DNA of 64,000 bases. Source: Nemania diffusa (lineage: Eukaryota > Ascomycota > Sordariomycetes > Xylariales > Xylariaceae). The notes under the pieces are model-generated. The model did not search any database and was not told where the DNA came from. It saw nothing but the letters and a program-made list of their open reading frames with translations. The position numbers and the translations under genes were made by a program. Location of the stretch: assembly GCA_038501195.1 (NCBI GenBank), contig JBBPUQ010000003.1, positions 4,742,501 through 4,806,500 of the forward strand, read 5' to 3'. This document shows positions 15,043 to 29,300 of this stretch, in pieces; position 1 is the stretch's first letter, and every line of letters starts with the position of its first letter.

Positions 15043-18000
15043 ATAAAATAAAAATATATTAATAAATATTAATTTATTTTTTAAAAGTTATATTAAAGTT
15101 TTTTTTAATTAATTTAATTGTTTTTTTAATATTTAATATTTTATTATAATTATAACTTTTTTATAGTTTTTTTATATAAAAAATAAATTTATACTTTATA
15201 TATATATTTTTACTATATATAAATTTATAATAGTTTTATTATATTTTTATATTATTTTATAAATTAAAAGTTTTTAAAATTATTAATAATATATTTATTA
15301 AATAAATAAATATTAAATTATAATAATATTAATATAAATAAAACAACTTAATTAATAAAACTAAATAAAAAAATAAAATTTATTTTTAAAATAATTTATT
15401 TTAAAATTATAAAAAGTTTATAATTAATTAAAAATAATAATAAAACAAAAAAAAAAACAATAATTTTTAATAAAATTTAATTTATTAAATTATATAATAA
15501 AAAATAGCAAATATAATATATTTAAAAAAAAAAATAAACTTTAAAGCTTTATTTAAATATTAATTAATAAATTAAATTAATTTATAAAGTTTATTTTTTA
15601 ATTTATTTATATTATAATATTTATTAATTAAATTAAATTTAAATATATAATTTATAAATTTATAAAATAATTTAAATTTAATAAATTGTTAAAACTTATT
15701 TTAATATTTTTTTATTTTATAATTATTATTAATTTTATTTAAATTATTATAACTTTTTAATTTATATAATTAATTTATATTTAAATATTATTACTTTATA
15801 TATTATATTATTAATTATTTATGTTAAAATTATATATATTATATATAATATAAACTAGTTTTTTTTTTGTTATTATTATTTAACTTTTTTTTATTTATTA
15901 AATTTTCTTTTAAAATATTTTTATAAATATAAATTATATTTTTTAATTATAATATATTATAAATAATAACTTTAGCTTTTTTTTTATAACTAATAATAAA
16001 TAATTATAATATTTAACTAATAGTTATTATATTATATTTAAATAATAATAATATATTATATCGTTTTTATAATAATTAATTAAATAATATTATTATATAT
16101 ACTTTTATTTATATTTAAATAATTGTAACAATTTAATTATTAATAATTATATTATTAAAAAAGTAAAATAATAATTAAAATTAATAAAGCTTAAATAATT
16201 TATTTAATTTGTAAAAAATAAATAATAAAATTTATATTATAAACAAAAACATTTTAAATTAAATTAAATATAAATTAAAATAAAACTATTAAATATTTTT
16301 ATAAAATTATAATAATAATTTTAAAAATATAAATATTTGTTTTATAAATAAAAAAACAAATAACTATTTAATAATTTATAAATTATTAAATAATATTAAT
16401 AATATTATATATAAATAAAACAAATATAAAATTAAAAAGTATTACTTGTTATATTTATATTTTTTTAAATAAAAAAAAAAAACTAAAAACGCTTTTATTA
16501 ATTTATATTTATAAATAATTAAGCTATAAAAAAAACTAGTAGTTTTTTTATTATATTTTATATTTTATATTATATAATTAAAACATATATAAAAATAACT
16601 TTTTAAATTTAATAAACAAAATTAAATATTTATTTATTAAAAAAATTAAAGCTAAAATATATTTTATTATTTTATTTAAAAATATAATACTGCTATTTTT
16701 AACTATATTTATTAAAAGCTTTATATTTTATTTTATTTTATTAAATATAATAGTTTAAAATAATATAAATTATTTAAATTATATTATAACATTAATATAT
16801 ATAACAATATTTTATAATTATTAAAATTTAATAATATATAATTAAATTAAATAAATAGCTATATATTAAAACTTTTTATAAAATAAAGCTTGAAATAATT
16901 ATATTAAGTAAAATTTTTTTTATTTATTTTATATATTAAGTTATAAGTTAATATTATATTAATATAAAAAAAAAAAGTTTGTTTTAATATAGTTTATAAA
17001 TATATAAATATTATATTTTTAAATCAACTTGTGCTTTTTTTATTAAAAGTAATTTATTAAATTTTAATTAATTTATAATATATAAAAAAATAAAAAATAA
17101 ACAAAATATTAAAAAATAAATAATATTTAATTAATAAAATTAAATAAAATTTTATATTAATATAAAAAAACTTAAAAATATAATAAACTTTAATAAAGCT
17201 ATATTTATTATTAATATATTTTTAAGTTTAAATAATAAAGTTATATTTAAAAGTTTACTTTAATTAATATTTATATAGTTAATATTATAATATATTATTA
17301 AAAAATCGTTAATAAAGCAATAAATATTGTAAATTATATAAATTTATTAATTATTAAATACTATTATATTATTTAATTTAACTGTTAAAAAATTAAAAAA
17401 TTTTATTATATTAGTTAAAAAATTTAACAAAAATATATTTTATTAAATATTAACAAGTTAATAAATATTAAAAACTTTAAATAAAATATAAAAGTTATTA
17501 TAATTTATAATAATAATTAAAAAAAAAACAAATAATATAATAATATATTTATAAACTTTTAATATTATATATAATAAATAAAATATTAAAAATAAAATAT
17601 ATTATATAATAGTTATAATAATTATAATTAATTAAAATAACAAGTTATTATTTAATAATACTTTAATAATTTATATTAAAAACTAATTTTGTAAATATTA
17701 TAACAATTAATATACTATAACTTTTAATTTATTTTTTAATTAAAAGATTATTTATTTTAGCTTTAGTAATTTTATTAATATTTAATTGTTTAATTTAATA
17801 TATTTTATAGTTTATAATATTTTTAAAAGTTTTATAAACTTAAATATTAAAGTTTTAAACTTATATATTTTTAAAAAATATTATAGCAAATATAACAAGT
17901 GCTATAAAGTATTAAATTAGTTAAAAATAAAAAAGCAAAATAAAAAATTCAAAAAGTTAATTTTTAAATAATATAACAAAACAAAAAAAAATCAATAAAT

Positions 18001-20051
18001 TGTTATTTTATATATAATATTTTTATTATTAAACTATAAAAGTTATTAAAATATAAAAACTAAAATAATAAAATATATATTATTTTTAATTTAATAAATA
18101 AAAGTTTATAACTATATAATTAAATAAAATATTTATTTTATATTTATAAATATTATTTAAATTTAATTATTAAAGTTAAATTAAAAATTAATTTAATTAA
18201 TATAAACAAATAAAATAAATAAACTAATTAATTAATCGATTTTTTACAATTAATATAAAAAAAAAAAAAAAAAAACTATTATATAACTTATTTTATTAAT
18301 AAAAAATACTATAGCTAAATTATTTATTTATTTAATAAAATTTTTTATAACTATAAATATTATTATATAATATTATATATAATATTATATATAATAATAA
18401 CTTTTTAAATATTATAAGCTTTAAATTTACTTAATTATTTAAAAAATATTTATTTATTATTAAAAACTTTAAATAAACTAATTATTTAATTATAATAGTA
18501 TTTATAACATAATTATAATAATATTTAATTTATAATATTATTTATAATTATTTATTTAAAAAAAAACTTTAAAGTAAAAAATATAGTTAATTTATTTAAT
18601 TTATTAGTTTTTAATTAATATATTAAGCTAATAATATTTTTAAATTAAACTAATTTTTATTATTTTTTTATAATTTTATAACAAATAATTTTAAATTTAT
18701 ATTATTTTAAAATTGTAATATAAAATCAATTTAATTAACATTATATTTATTAATATTTAAAAAGTAATAATAATAAAAAATAAATATTATATAGTTTTTA
18801 AAAACTTTGTTATTTTAATTTAAATATATTATAAAAATTTAAAATTTAAAAAAAAAACAATTAATAAAATTTACTAAGTTAAATTTTTTTAAATTATAAT
18901 ATTTTATTTAAATATTAAATATAAAAAAGTTAAAAATTTTAAAACAAAAATATATAATAAAATATAAACTAAAATATTTATTTAATTAATATATAAATTA
19001 TTTAATATATAATTATATTTAAATTAATATATAATTAATAAATATAAAAAAATAAATATAATAAAAATTTATAACAAGTTTGTTTTTTTAATTAAAAAAA
19101 GCAGTTAAAAACTAGTTAAAAAATAAAATTAATTAAATATTATATTATTAAACTTTTAATATTAAATAACAAATAACTATTTAAATATTTAAATATATAA
19201 TAATAGCATTAATAATAATATTATAATTGTTATAAAAATAAATAATAATAAAATTAATAATAAAGTTATAAATTTTAAAAATAATAATAAAACAATATAA
19301 TATTTAAAACTTTATATAATTAATAAAACTAAATAAAATAAAAATTAAATTATAAAACTTAAATATAATAAAAATATAAACTTATATTATTAATATAATT
19401 AAAAAAGCTTTATTAATAAATAATAAATATTATAATTTTTTAAATATAATAATAATTTTAATTAATAGTTAAAACTTTATTATTGATTTAATATATTAAA
19501 CTATAATTATTATATATAACTATAAAAAGTATTTTTTAATATTTTTAATTTATTTTATAAATAAAATAAATTTAAAAAATAAAACAATAAAATTTAATTA
19601 AACTAAATTAAAAATATAAATTTATAATATAAAATAAAAAAATTAAACTAAATAAAAAATATATATTTATAATATAAAATAAAAAAGTTAAATTAAATAA
19701 ATAATATATATATATAAATAAAAAAATAAAAAAAATAATTAAATAAAATAGTAATAAAGAATAAAGTATAAATTTAATAAAAAAAAAACTTATATTAAAT
19801 TTAAAAATTTAAAATTTAATTATATATATAAGTTTTATTTAATTTATATTTATATATAAATATTACATTATATATAACTAATAAAAAGATTTATTAAAAT
19901 TTATTTAATAAAATTTATTTTAAAGCTATATTATTTTTTATATAAAATATAAATTTATTTATTTAAAACGCAGCAAAATATACAATTAATAAAAAAAAAA
20001 CTAAAAATAAAAGCTGCTTTTATTTTTTATAGCTTGTTAAAAATTTATATA

Positions 20052-20094
20052 TAAGCTATATAAACTATATAAGCTATATAGTTTATATAGCTTA
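20052..20094. repeat. Perfect 43-base palindrome
   Basis: Two 19-base arms (left arm TAAGCTATATAAACTATAT) are exact reverse complements around an AAGCT centre. It could form a cruciform. It lies in a patch rich in AAGCTTTT motifs and could be the end of a decayed inverted-repeat element. Confidence 0.8.
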
Positions 20095-21267
20095 TATAAT
20101 TTATATATATAGCTTTTAAAAACAAAAGCTTTTTTGCTTTTAATTTTAAAAAGCTTTTAGTTTATTTTTAAATTTAATAAATAAATATATATAAATTTTT
20201 TATATAAGTTTATTAATTAATTATATATATATTTATATAATATTTTATAATTTATATATTATATTATAATTTTAAATGAAAATAAATTTAAAAGTTAAAA
20301 TTAATTATTAATTTATTTATTAAATTATTACTAATTATATAAAAATAGTTTTTTTTTTTAAATTGTTATATTTTTATATAATTAAATAGTTTTATTTTTA
20401 ACTTTTAATATAAATTTTAATTTAAAAATTTAAATATTATAATATTTATTAAAGTTATATTTTATAAATTTAAATATTTTTTATATAAATAGTTTATTAA
20501 TTTTTATTATATTAAATTTTTTAAAAAAAAGTTTAAATATATTAATAATATTATTTATTTATAGTTTAATAATTAATTTATAATTTAATTTTTTTTTTAA
20601 TAAAAAAATATAAAATTTAATTATATAAAAAAAGTTAAAAACTATATTAATTTTTTAAATTCGCTGTTTTTTTTATATAATTTTTATTATTTTATTTTAT
20701 ATATTTTATTATATAAAAATAAAACTTAATTTATATATATTAAAATTTTATAAATTTATTAATAATATTAATAATAATATTAAACTTTTTAATAATTTAT
20801 ATTTTATATAATTTATTTTAATTTTGTTTTTTTTATTATATAAATATTTTATTTTTTAATAATAATATAAATACTTTATATAAAGTAAAATTATTTTATT
20901 AATTAATTATATAATTAATTTTAATTTTAATTTATTTTTTTTAAAACATTTTTATTATTTTTTTAATAGTTTTTACTTTTTATATAATATTAAAAAATAA
21001 AAGAAAATTTTAATTAATTTATAAATAAATATTAAAAATAAATAATATTAATATAAAGCTATTAAATTTTATAATATTATTTAAAATTTTTATTATTATT
21101 TATAAAATTTTTTTATTTTTTATATAATAATTTATTTTATTTTTTAAAATATTATATATATAATAAAAAAATTTATATATTTATTTAATTTTATTAATAA
21201 TTTAATAAACTTTTATAAACATTTTTTAATATATAATATTTATAATTTTAATTTAATTTTAAAACTA

Positions 21268-22955
21268 TTATAAATTGCTATAAAAGTTAATATATAGTAT
21301 TATTTAATAGTGAAAACTGCGATATAAAAAGGAGGAAATAGGCTAGCCAACGCCTTAGGCCACCAAACTTACCTATAGGTAGGTTAAGTGGGTCCAGGTC
21401 AGTTGGGTGGACCCTGGTGGGTCCTTGGCAACCCTATCTAATCAGTACAGTAGGTCTAGGTCGGTCCTGCAAGCCTGTAGGCTTGCACCCTTTGCCAGTC
21501 TGTAACAGGTGCCACACACACATAAAAAAGCTGTTGACCTCAACAGAACCCTCAAATCAAGCCACACAAGCCACTCCACACAAGCCACTCAAATCTAGTC
21601 CTTTAAGCTACTTTAATTCAGCCACTCCAACTTAGCTACTGCAATCCTAGCCCTTCTATTCCTAGCTCTTCCAATTTTAAACCTTTAATTCTAGCCCTAG
21701 GTCCTAGGCCTTTGTTGACTTGCAGTCTAGTCTACAAGTAGGCTTGCAAACAGGTTTGCAGGTAGGTCTACAAGTAGGTCTGTAAATCGGTCTGCAAATA
21801 AGTCGATTAGTAAGTAAGTTAGTAGGTTGTTTAGTCACCTAGCAGGTAAGTAGGCTGGCTAGTGACTTACTTAATAGGCTAGCAAGTCACTAAACAAGTC
21901 AGTTAATTATTTAATAAATAAATAAGTTAGTTAATCACTTAATTAGCAAATAAATAAGTTATTTAAATAGTAAATAAATTAATCACTTAATTAATAAATT
22001 ATTTAATAAATAAATAAATTAACTAATAAATAAATTAATTATTTAATTAATAAATCATTTAATAAATAAATAAATTAATAAATTAATTAATAAAAAAATA
22101 AATTAACTAATAAATTATTTAATTAATAAATAAATTAATTAATAAATATTTTAATAAATTTATAAATTATTTAATAAATAAATAAATTAATAAATAAATA
22201 AATGAACTATTTATTAAAATAATAAATAATATATATATAAATTAATTTATAAAGTTTATTATAAAAAATAAAAATAAATAAAATAAATAATAAATTTATT
22301 TATTAAATATTTATAATATAAACTATATAAATATTTTATAAAAATTATATATATAAAAAATAGTTTATATATTATATAATAAAAATAAAAAAAAGAATTT
22401 TAATTTAAATAATAATTAAATAAATTAATAATAAAAAATATAAAAAAAATATAATAATATTTAAACAAATTAATAGTTAATATAAAAAAAAGCTATTATA
22501 ATAATTAAAAATTAAAAAAACTATATAAAATATAACTATTAAAAAATTAATTTAATTTATATACTCGATTTAATATTATAATTAATAATTAAATTATTAA
22601 ATTTATTTATATATATTTTTTCTATTATATTTTATTGTTATAGTTATTAAAAAATCAATTTAGTTAATATTAATAAAATTTTTTAAAAATATAATAAAAA
22701 ATATTAAATTATTAAAACAAAATTTAAAAAAACAAAAATATAATAATTATTGTTTAAATATAAAAATTAAATAAATAAATTATAATAATATAAAATTAAA
22801 TTAAATATTATATAAATATAACTATTAAAAAACTAATTTAATTATATATAAAACAATTAATTAAATTAATAAAAAAAGCAAAAAATTTATAAAAAAAAAA
22901 AAATATATTTTTAACTTTATTAGTTAAAAAAATGCAATTTATTATATTATTTACT
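21268..22955. repeat. Tandem repeat unit 1 (about 1.69 kb), least mutated
   Basis: First of three direct tandem units. Its first ~600 bases (21,305-21,900) keep near-normal base composition, including short degenerate sub-repeats built on GCCACTCCAA and on AAGTAGGTCTGC. The remainder is saturated AT sequence made of AATAAATAAATTAATTA-like motifs. Matching landmarks in units 1 and 2 are 1,686 bases apart (for example AAAACTGCGATATA at 21,313 against AAAACTACAATATA at about 22,999). The unit carries no recognisable coding sequence; a 72-codon open frame at 21,417-21,635 runs through the sub-repeats and looks accidental. Confidence 0.85.
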
Positions 22956-24651
22956 ATAAATTGCTATAAAAGTTAATATATAATATTATTTAATAATAAA
23001 AACTACAATATAAAAAAAAAAAAATAAGTTAGCTAAAGCTTTAAGCCACTAAACCTACTTATAAATAAATTAAGTAAATCTAAGTTAATTAAATAAACCT
23101 TGGTAAATCTTTAGCAACTTTATCTAATCAGTACAGTAGGTTTAAGTCGGTTTTACAAGCCTATAAGCTTGTACCCTTTGCCAGTCTATAACAAGTGCCA
23201 CACATACATAAAAAAGCTGTTGACTTTAACAGAACTTTTAAATCAAGCCACACAAGCCACTCAAATCTAATTCTTTAAGCTACTCCAATTCAGCTATTCC
23301 AACTTAGCCACTTTAATCTTAGCCTTTTTATTTCTAGCTTTTCCAATCTTAGACCTTTAATTTTAGCCCTAGGTCTTAAGCCTTTGTTGACTTGTAGTTA
23401 AGTTTATAAATAAGCTTGCAAACAGGTTTATAAATAAATTTATAAATAAGTTTACAAATCGATTTATAAATAAATCGATTAATAAATAAGTTAATAAGTT
23501 GTTTAATTATTTAATAAATAAATAAACTAGCTAATAACCCATTTAATAAATTAACAAGTTATTAAACAAGTTAATTAATTATTTAATTAATAAATAAATA
23601 AATAAATTATTTAATTAATAAATAAATTAATTATTTAATAAATAAATTATTTAATTAATAAATAAATTAATTATTTAATTAATAAATTATTTAATAAATA
23701 AATAAATTAATAAATTAATTAATAAAAAAATAAATTATTTAATAAATCACTTAGTTAATAAATAAACTAATTAATAAATAGTTTAATAAATTTATAAATT
23801 ATTTAATAAATAAATAAATTATTTAATAAATAAATAAATTATTTAATAAATAAATAAATTAATAAATAAATAAATTATTTATTAAAATAATAAATAATAT
23901 ATATATAAATTAATTTATAAAGTTTATTGTAAAAAATAAAAGTAAATAAAATAAATAATAAGTTTTTTTATTAAATATTTATAATATAAATTATATAAAC
24001 ATTTTATAAAAATTATATATATAAAAAACAGTTTTTATATAAATATATTTAAATAATAAATTTTATATATTATATAATAATAATAAAAAAACGACTTTAT
24101 TTTAAATAATAATTAAATAAATTAATAATAAAAAATATAAAAAAAATGTAATAATATTTAAATAAATTAATAATTAATATAAAAAAAAACTATTATAATA
24201 ATTAAAAATTAAAAAAATTATATAAAATATAATTATTAAAAAATTAATTTAATTTATATAATTAATTTAATATTATAATTAATAATTAAATTATTAAATT
24301 TATTTATATATATTTATTTTATTATATTTTAATATTATAATTATTAAAAAATTAATTTAATTAATATTAATAAAATTTTTTAAAAATATAATAAAAAATA
24401 TTAAATTATTAAAATAAAATTTAAAAAAACAAAAATATAATAATTATTATTTAAATATAAAAACTAAATAAATAAATTATAATAATATAAAATTAAATTA
24501 AATATTATATAAATATAATTATTATAAAATTAATTTAATTATATATAAAACAATTAATTAAATTAATAAAAAAAACAAAAAGTTTATAAAAAAAAAATAT
24601 ATATTTTTAACTTTATTAATTAAAAAAACATAATTTATTATATTATTTATT
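22956..24651. repeat. Tandem repeat unit 2, partly mutated
   Basis: Direct copy of unit 1. Where unit 1 keeps G and C, this copy has lost roughly half of them. The changes are almost all C-to-T or G-to-A, mostly at a C preceded by C or T, or the same on the other strand. The AT-rich second half aligns well with unit 1. The next unit starts about 1,696 bases further on. Confidence 0.85.
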
Positions 24652-24895
24652 TTAAATTGTTATAAAAATTAATATATAATATTATTTAATAATAAAAACT
24701 ACAATATAAAAAAAAAAAAAAAAAATTAATTAAAACTTTAAATTATTAAATTTATTTATAAATAAATTAAATAAATTTAAATTAATTAAATAAATTTTAA
24801 TAAATTTTTAATAACTTTATTTAATTAATATAATAAATTTAAATTAATTTTATAACTTTATAAATTTATATTTTTTATTAATTTATAATAAAAAC
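24652..24895. repeat. Tandem repeat unit 3, truncated and saturated
   Basis: The first ~240 bases of the unit can be followed base by base against units 1 and 2 (landmark AAAACTACAATATA at about 24,695). Almost every remaining C and G after the landmark has been converted. The copy loses its match near the point that corresponds to the sub-repeat region of unit 1. Confidence 0.75.
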
Positions 24896-24965
24896 TTTTT
24901 AAATAAAAAGTTTATATTTAAATTATATATAATATAATTTAAAAAATTTTAATATATTGTTAAAA

Positions 24966-25130
24966 TCCAAGGGCTAAAATTTCAGAGAATATTGATATAT
25001 TTGTATATATTTATTCCGCACATGTTTCAAAGGAGATTTTTTTCTCTTTTAAGCTTTAGTTTTATATAATATACACTATTAGCTATATATTACTTATTGT
25101 ATTATACTTAACTTATAGTTTTTTTTACTC
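24966..25130. other. Short less-mutated island after the tandem array
   Basis: About 165 bases keep scattered G and C (around CCAAGGGCTAAAATTTCAGAG and TTCCGCACATGTTTCAAAGG) between saturated AT sequence. No open frame or RNA structure was recognised. It may be the end of the element that truncates repeat unit 3. Confidence 0.4.
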
Positions 25131-25881
25131 TATAATATATATATTAATTTAATATTAATAAAATATTTTTTATATATTTTTTATATTTATTATATAAAAA
25201 AATATTATAGTTTAAAATAATATTATTATATTAATTATATATAATATTTATTTATTATTTATTTATATAATATTAATTATTATTTTATAATTAAAGTTAT
25301 AATTATTTTTAATTATAAATTTAAACTATTTTAAAGCTTAATTATATAATTAATAATAATAATAAAACTTTTTATTTTTTTTAAAATAAATTAATTAATA
25401 TTATAAATAATTTAAATTAATAATATAATTAATATAATTTAATTTTAATAAAATATATATTAACTTTATATAAATTAATATTAAAAAATAAATATTTTTA
25501 TTTATAAATAATAAAAATTATATTATTATTTTTTTATATAATAATATTTTTAATATTATTAAAATATATATTTATTTTATTAATATTTTTTAATAAAAAT
25601 AAAAATAAAAATAAAATATATAAAATATAATATATAATAATATTTAATATATTTTTTATTTATATAATATTTATAAATATAATAATATTATTTATATTAA
25701 ATTAAATATCTATATTTTTAAAACTTTAATTTATTTTTATATAAAAATTTAATTTTAAATAAATTTTTAATTGTGTTTTTTTTATTATAAAATAATTAAA
25801 AACTTTTATATTTTATAATTTTGTTTAATATTTTATATAATTAATTTAATTATATTTAATTTATAAACTTTTTTAATATTT

Positions 25882-26375
25882 ATTATTTAATTAAAGTTTA
25901 TAACTCGACTTTTTAAACTTGTTTTATTAAATATATTTATATTATTATATAAATAAAATAAATAATTAAATTATATATATTTTTATATAAGTTATTTTAA
26001 TTATAACTATTTATATTATTATTTTTTTATATTATTATTTATATTATTATTATTATAATTTTTATTTATTAATTATTAATAAAACTTTATATATATATAT
26101 ATATATAAAAATTTAAAATAATTTATAAAGTTTAAAGTTTTATATTAATTTATATATATATTTTATAAAAAAAAATATAATTAAAAAAGTTATTTATAAA
26201 TTATTTATATATATATATATATAACATTTATAAAATTTATAAATTTTAATAAGTTTTTATATTTTTTATTTATTTAATTATTTAATAAAAGTTTTAGTTT
26301 AAGTTTTAATTATATATATTTAATATATATATATAAATTTTATTAAATTATTAATTTAATATTAAAACTTTTTTT
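25882..26375 (+). repeat. Left inverted terminal repeat (494 bp)
   Basis: Matches the reverse complement of 32,116-32,609. The inner end is set by a T run, after which the two sides diverge. Confidence 0.85.
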
Positions 26376-29300
26376 TTATATAATAATTTTAGTTTTAATA
26401 TTAATTAATTTTTTATTATTTTTATTATCATTTAATTAAGTTATAAATATTTTTTAAAATAATATAATATTAATTATAAATTGTTTTTTTTATATAGTTT
26501 TTAATTTAATTAAATATTAATATAAAAATTTAAAATTTATATATATAATTAATAATATAGCTAATAGTTTTATTATATAAATAATTTTTGAAAAAATTAT
26601 ATTATATAATTTATTTATTAATGTTTTATATATAATTTATTTATATTTAATTAAATTTTAATAAATAATATTATTTTTAATTATAAAAATATATTTTATA
26701 TAGTTTTTATTAATTAATATAATGATAAATTTAATTTAAAAATTTAAATTTTTATTATTTATAAATGTTTTATTAATAAAAATCAAAGTTTTTATATAAT
26801 TAAAATTTAAAAATATATAATATAATTTTTATTATATATTATTAATTTGCTATTATATTTATATATTTAATGCTTTAATATTATTTTTGAATAATTTTTA
26901 AACTTATATAATAATTAATAAATTATATAATATTTTTAATTAATATATAAAAATAATATATATATTTTAAATTTATTAAATAATATATTATTAAAAGCAA
27001 TTTTTTATATAAAATTAATAATTTATAATTGTTTAGTTTACTTTTATTAAATAAAAAAAAATTTTATTTATTTATTTAAATTTATTTTTATTAAATTTAA
27101 TAAAATATTTAAATATTAATTTTATTTTTAATTTTATATAAAATAATAATTTAAAAAGTTTTTATATAAAAACTTTTTAAATATAATATTAAAAATATTA
27201 TTTATTTAAAGTTTTATAATTATAAATTTGTTAAGTTTTTTTAATATATAATAAATATAAATTATATATAAATATTTTTATATTTAATTTTTAATAAATT
27301 TTATTTTAATATAATTTTAATTTAAATAATTTATATAATAATTATATAATTTAAAATATAATATTTATTAAATATTTATTTTTTAGTTTTTTTAATAAAT
27401 AAATATAAAATTTTCAGTTTAATTTATTATATAATTATATATATATTTAAAAAATATTTTATAATTTTATATATATATTATAATTTTATATTAATAATAG
27501 TTATAAAATTATAATAAACTTTTAATTTATATATTAAATTATTATTATTTATATAAAAATTTAAATTTTATTATTAATTTTATAACTTTATATAATTAAT
27601 TTAAACTTTTTATATAATTTTGTTGTTTTATTTTTAACTTTTTAAATAAATTTAATTTAATAAATATATTAAATGTAATAATTATATTGCTTTATTTTAA
27701 TTATATAATTAAAATATAATTATTAATTTTTTTTAATATAAAATATTAATTATTAATAAATATAAATGATTTTTTTAGTTTAATTTTATATTAAAATTAC
27801 AATTATTTAATAATTTAAAAAAAGTTATATAAAAAGTTATTTTTTTTATATAATAAATTAAGTTTAACTTTTTATTTATAATATAATTTCATTTATATAT
27901 AATAAAACTTAGTTAATTTATTTATTATATTAATTATAATATTATAGTTTTTAATTATAAAAATTTTATATAGTTTTATTTAATTTTTATGTTTTTTTTT
28001 ATATTATAACTTTATTTTAAAAAAATAAACAAAATATTTTATATAATAATATTAGTTTATTTTTAATTTATATAACTTAATTAATATTAACTTTTATATA
28101 AATATTTTTTAATGTTTTTATAACTTTTTATATAATTTTTACTTTTTAAATAATTTTTAATAAAAAAAGTAAATTATTATTAATTTTAAAATAAGTTTTA
28201 AAAATTAATAAAAAAAATATAAAACTATTTAATTTAATTATATTATTTAAAACTTTAATAATTATTTATAATATTATTTTTTTATTTATATAATAATTAA
28301 TTTTTTTTTATAAAATAATATATATATTTGTTTAACTTTTTTAATAATTTAATAGTTTATAATATATTAAAATTTAATATTAATATAATATATTTTAAAT
28401 ATTATATATAAATAAAAACTTTTAAAATTTAATTATTTAAAATAAAATATTTATATTAATTATAAATAAAGTTAATTATTTGTTAATTTATATAATATTA
28501 ATTGTTATAATTATTAAAAGTATAAAAGCGAATTATATAACTTTATTAATTAAAAACTTTAAAAAAAAAAAAAAAAAAATTAAATTATATATATATATTA
28601 TATAAAATATATAAATATATAAAATTGCAAATAAAATTATAAATAAAGTTATAAAGTTTAATTAAAGTTTTTTTAAAATAAGTTTTATAAAATAAATGTT
28701 TTAAAATAAATTATTTTAAAAATTATAATTTTTTTAAATTAATAAAAACTATAAAGTTTTATTATAATAAAATATATAAGTTTTAATTTATAATTAATAA
28801 AATTAATATAAAAATTAATAATTTATATAAATTATTATATTATTTTTTTTAAAAAATTAAAAATTTAATATAAATTAAATTAAAATTAATTAAATATAAT
28901 ATTTAAATATAATTTTAATATTAATTTAATATAATAAATATATTTTTAAACTTTTTTATTAAATATTAAATGTTATTAAAATTATATTTTTTTATAAAAT
29001 TTAATATTATAATTTTTTAATTTTATTAAAAATTTTTAATTTTAATATTTAATTTATTTTAAATTTTAATTTATTATTAATTTTTTTAATTAATAATAAA
29101 ATTTATATTTATTATAATAATAAACTATTATATAATTTTTAAATTTGTTTATATAAAATAAGTTTTTTTTTATAAAAATTTAATATATTTAATTTATAAT
29201 TATTTTTTTTTATTTAAAAACTTTAAATAATTTAAAATATTATAAATTAAAATAAATTATAATAATATATATTAAAAAGTTTTTTTTATATAAAAACAAT

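Noticed and set aside
21417..21635. 72-codon open frame as a small gene
   Set aside because: It lies within the least-mutated tandem repeat unit, runs through short sub-repeats, and is broken in the other units; no protein-like conservation.
21780..22200. CRISPR-like array from regularly spaced AAATAAATAAATTA motifs
   Set aside because: The units are degenerate simple sequence without unique spacers, in a eukaryotic repeat unit.
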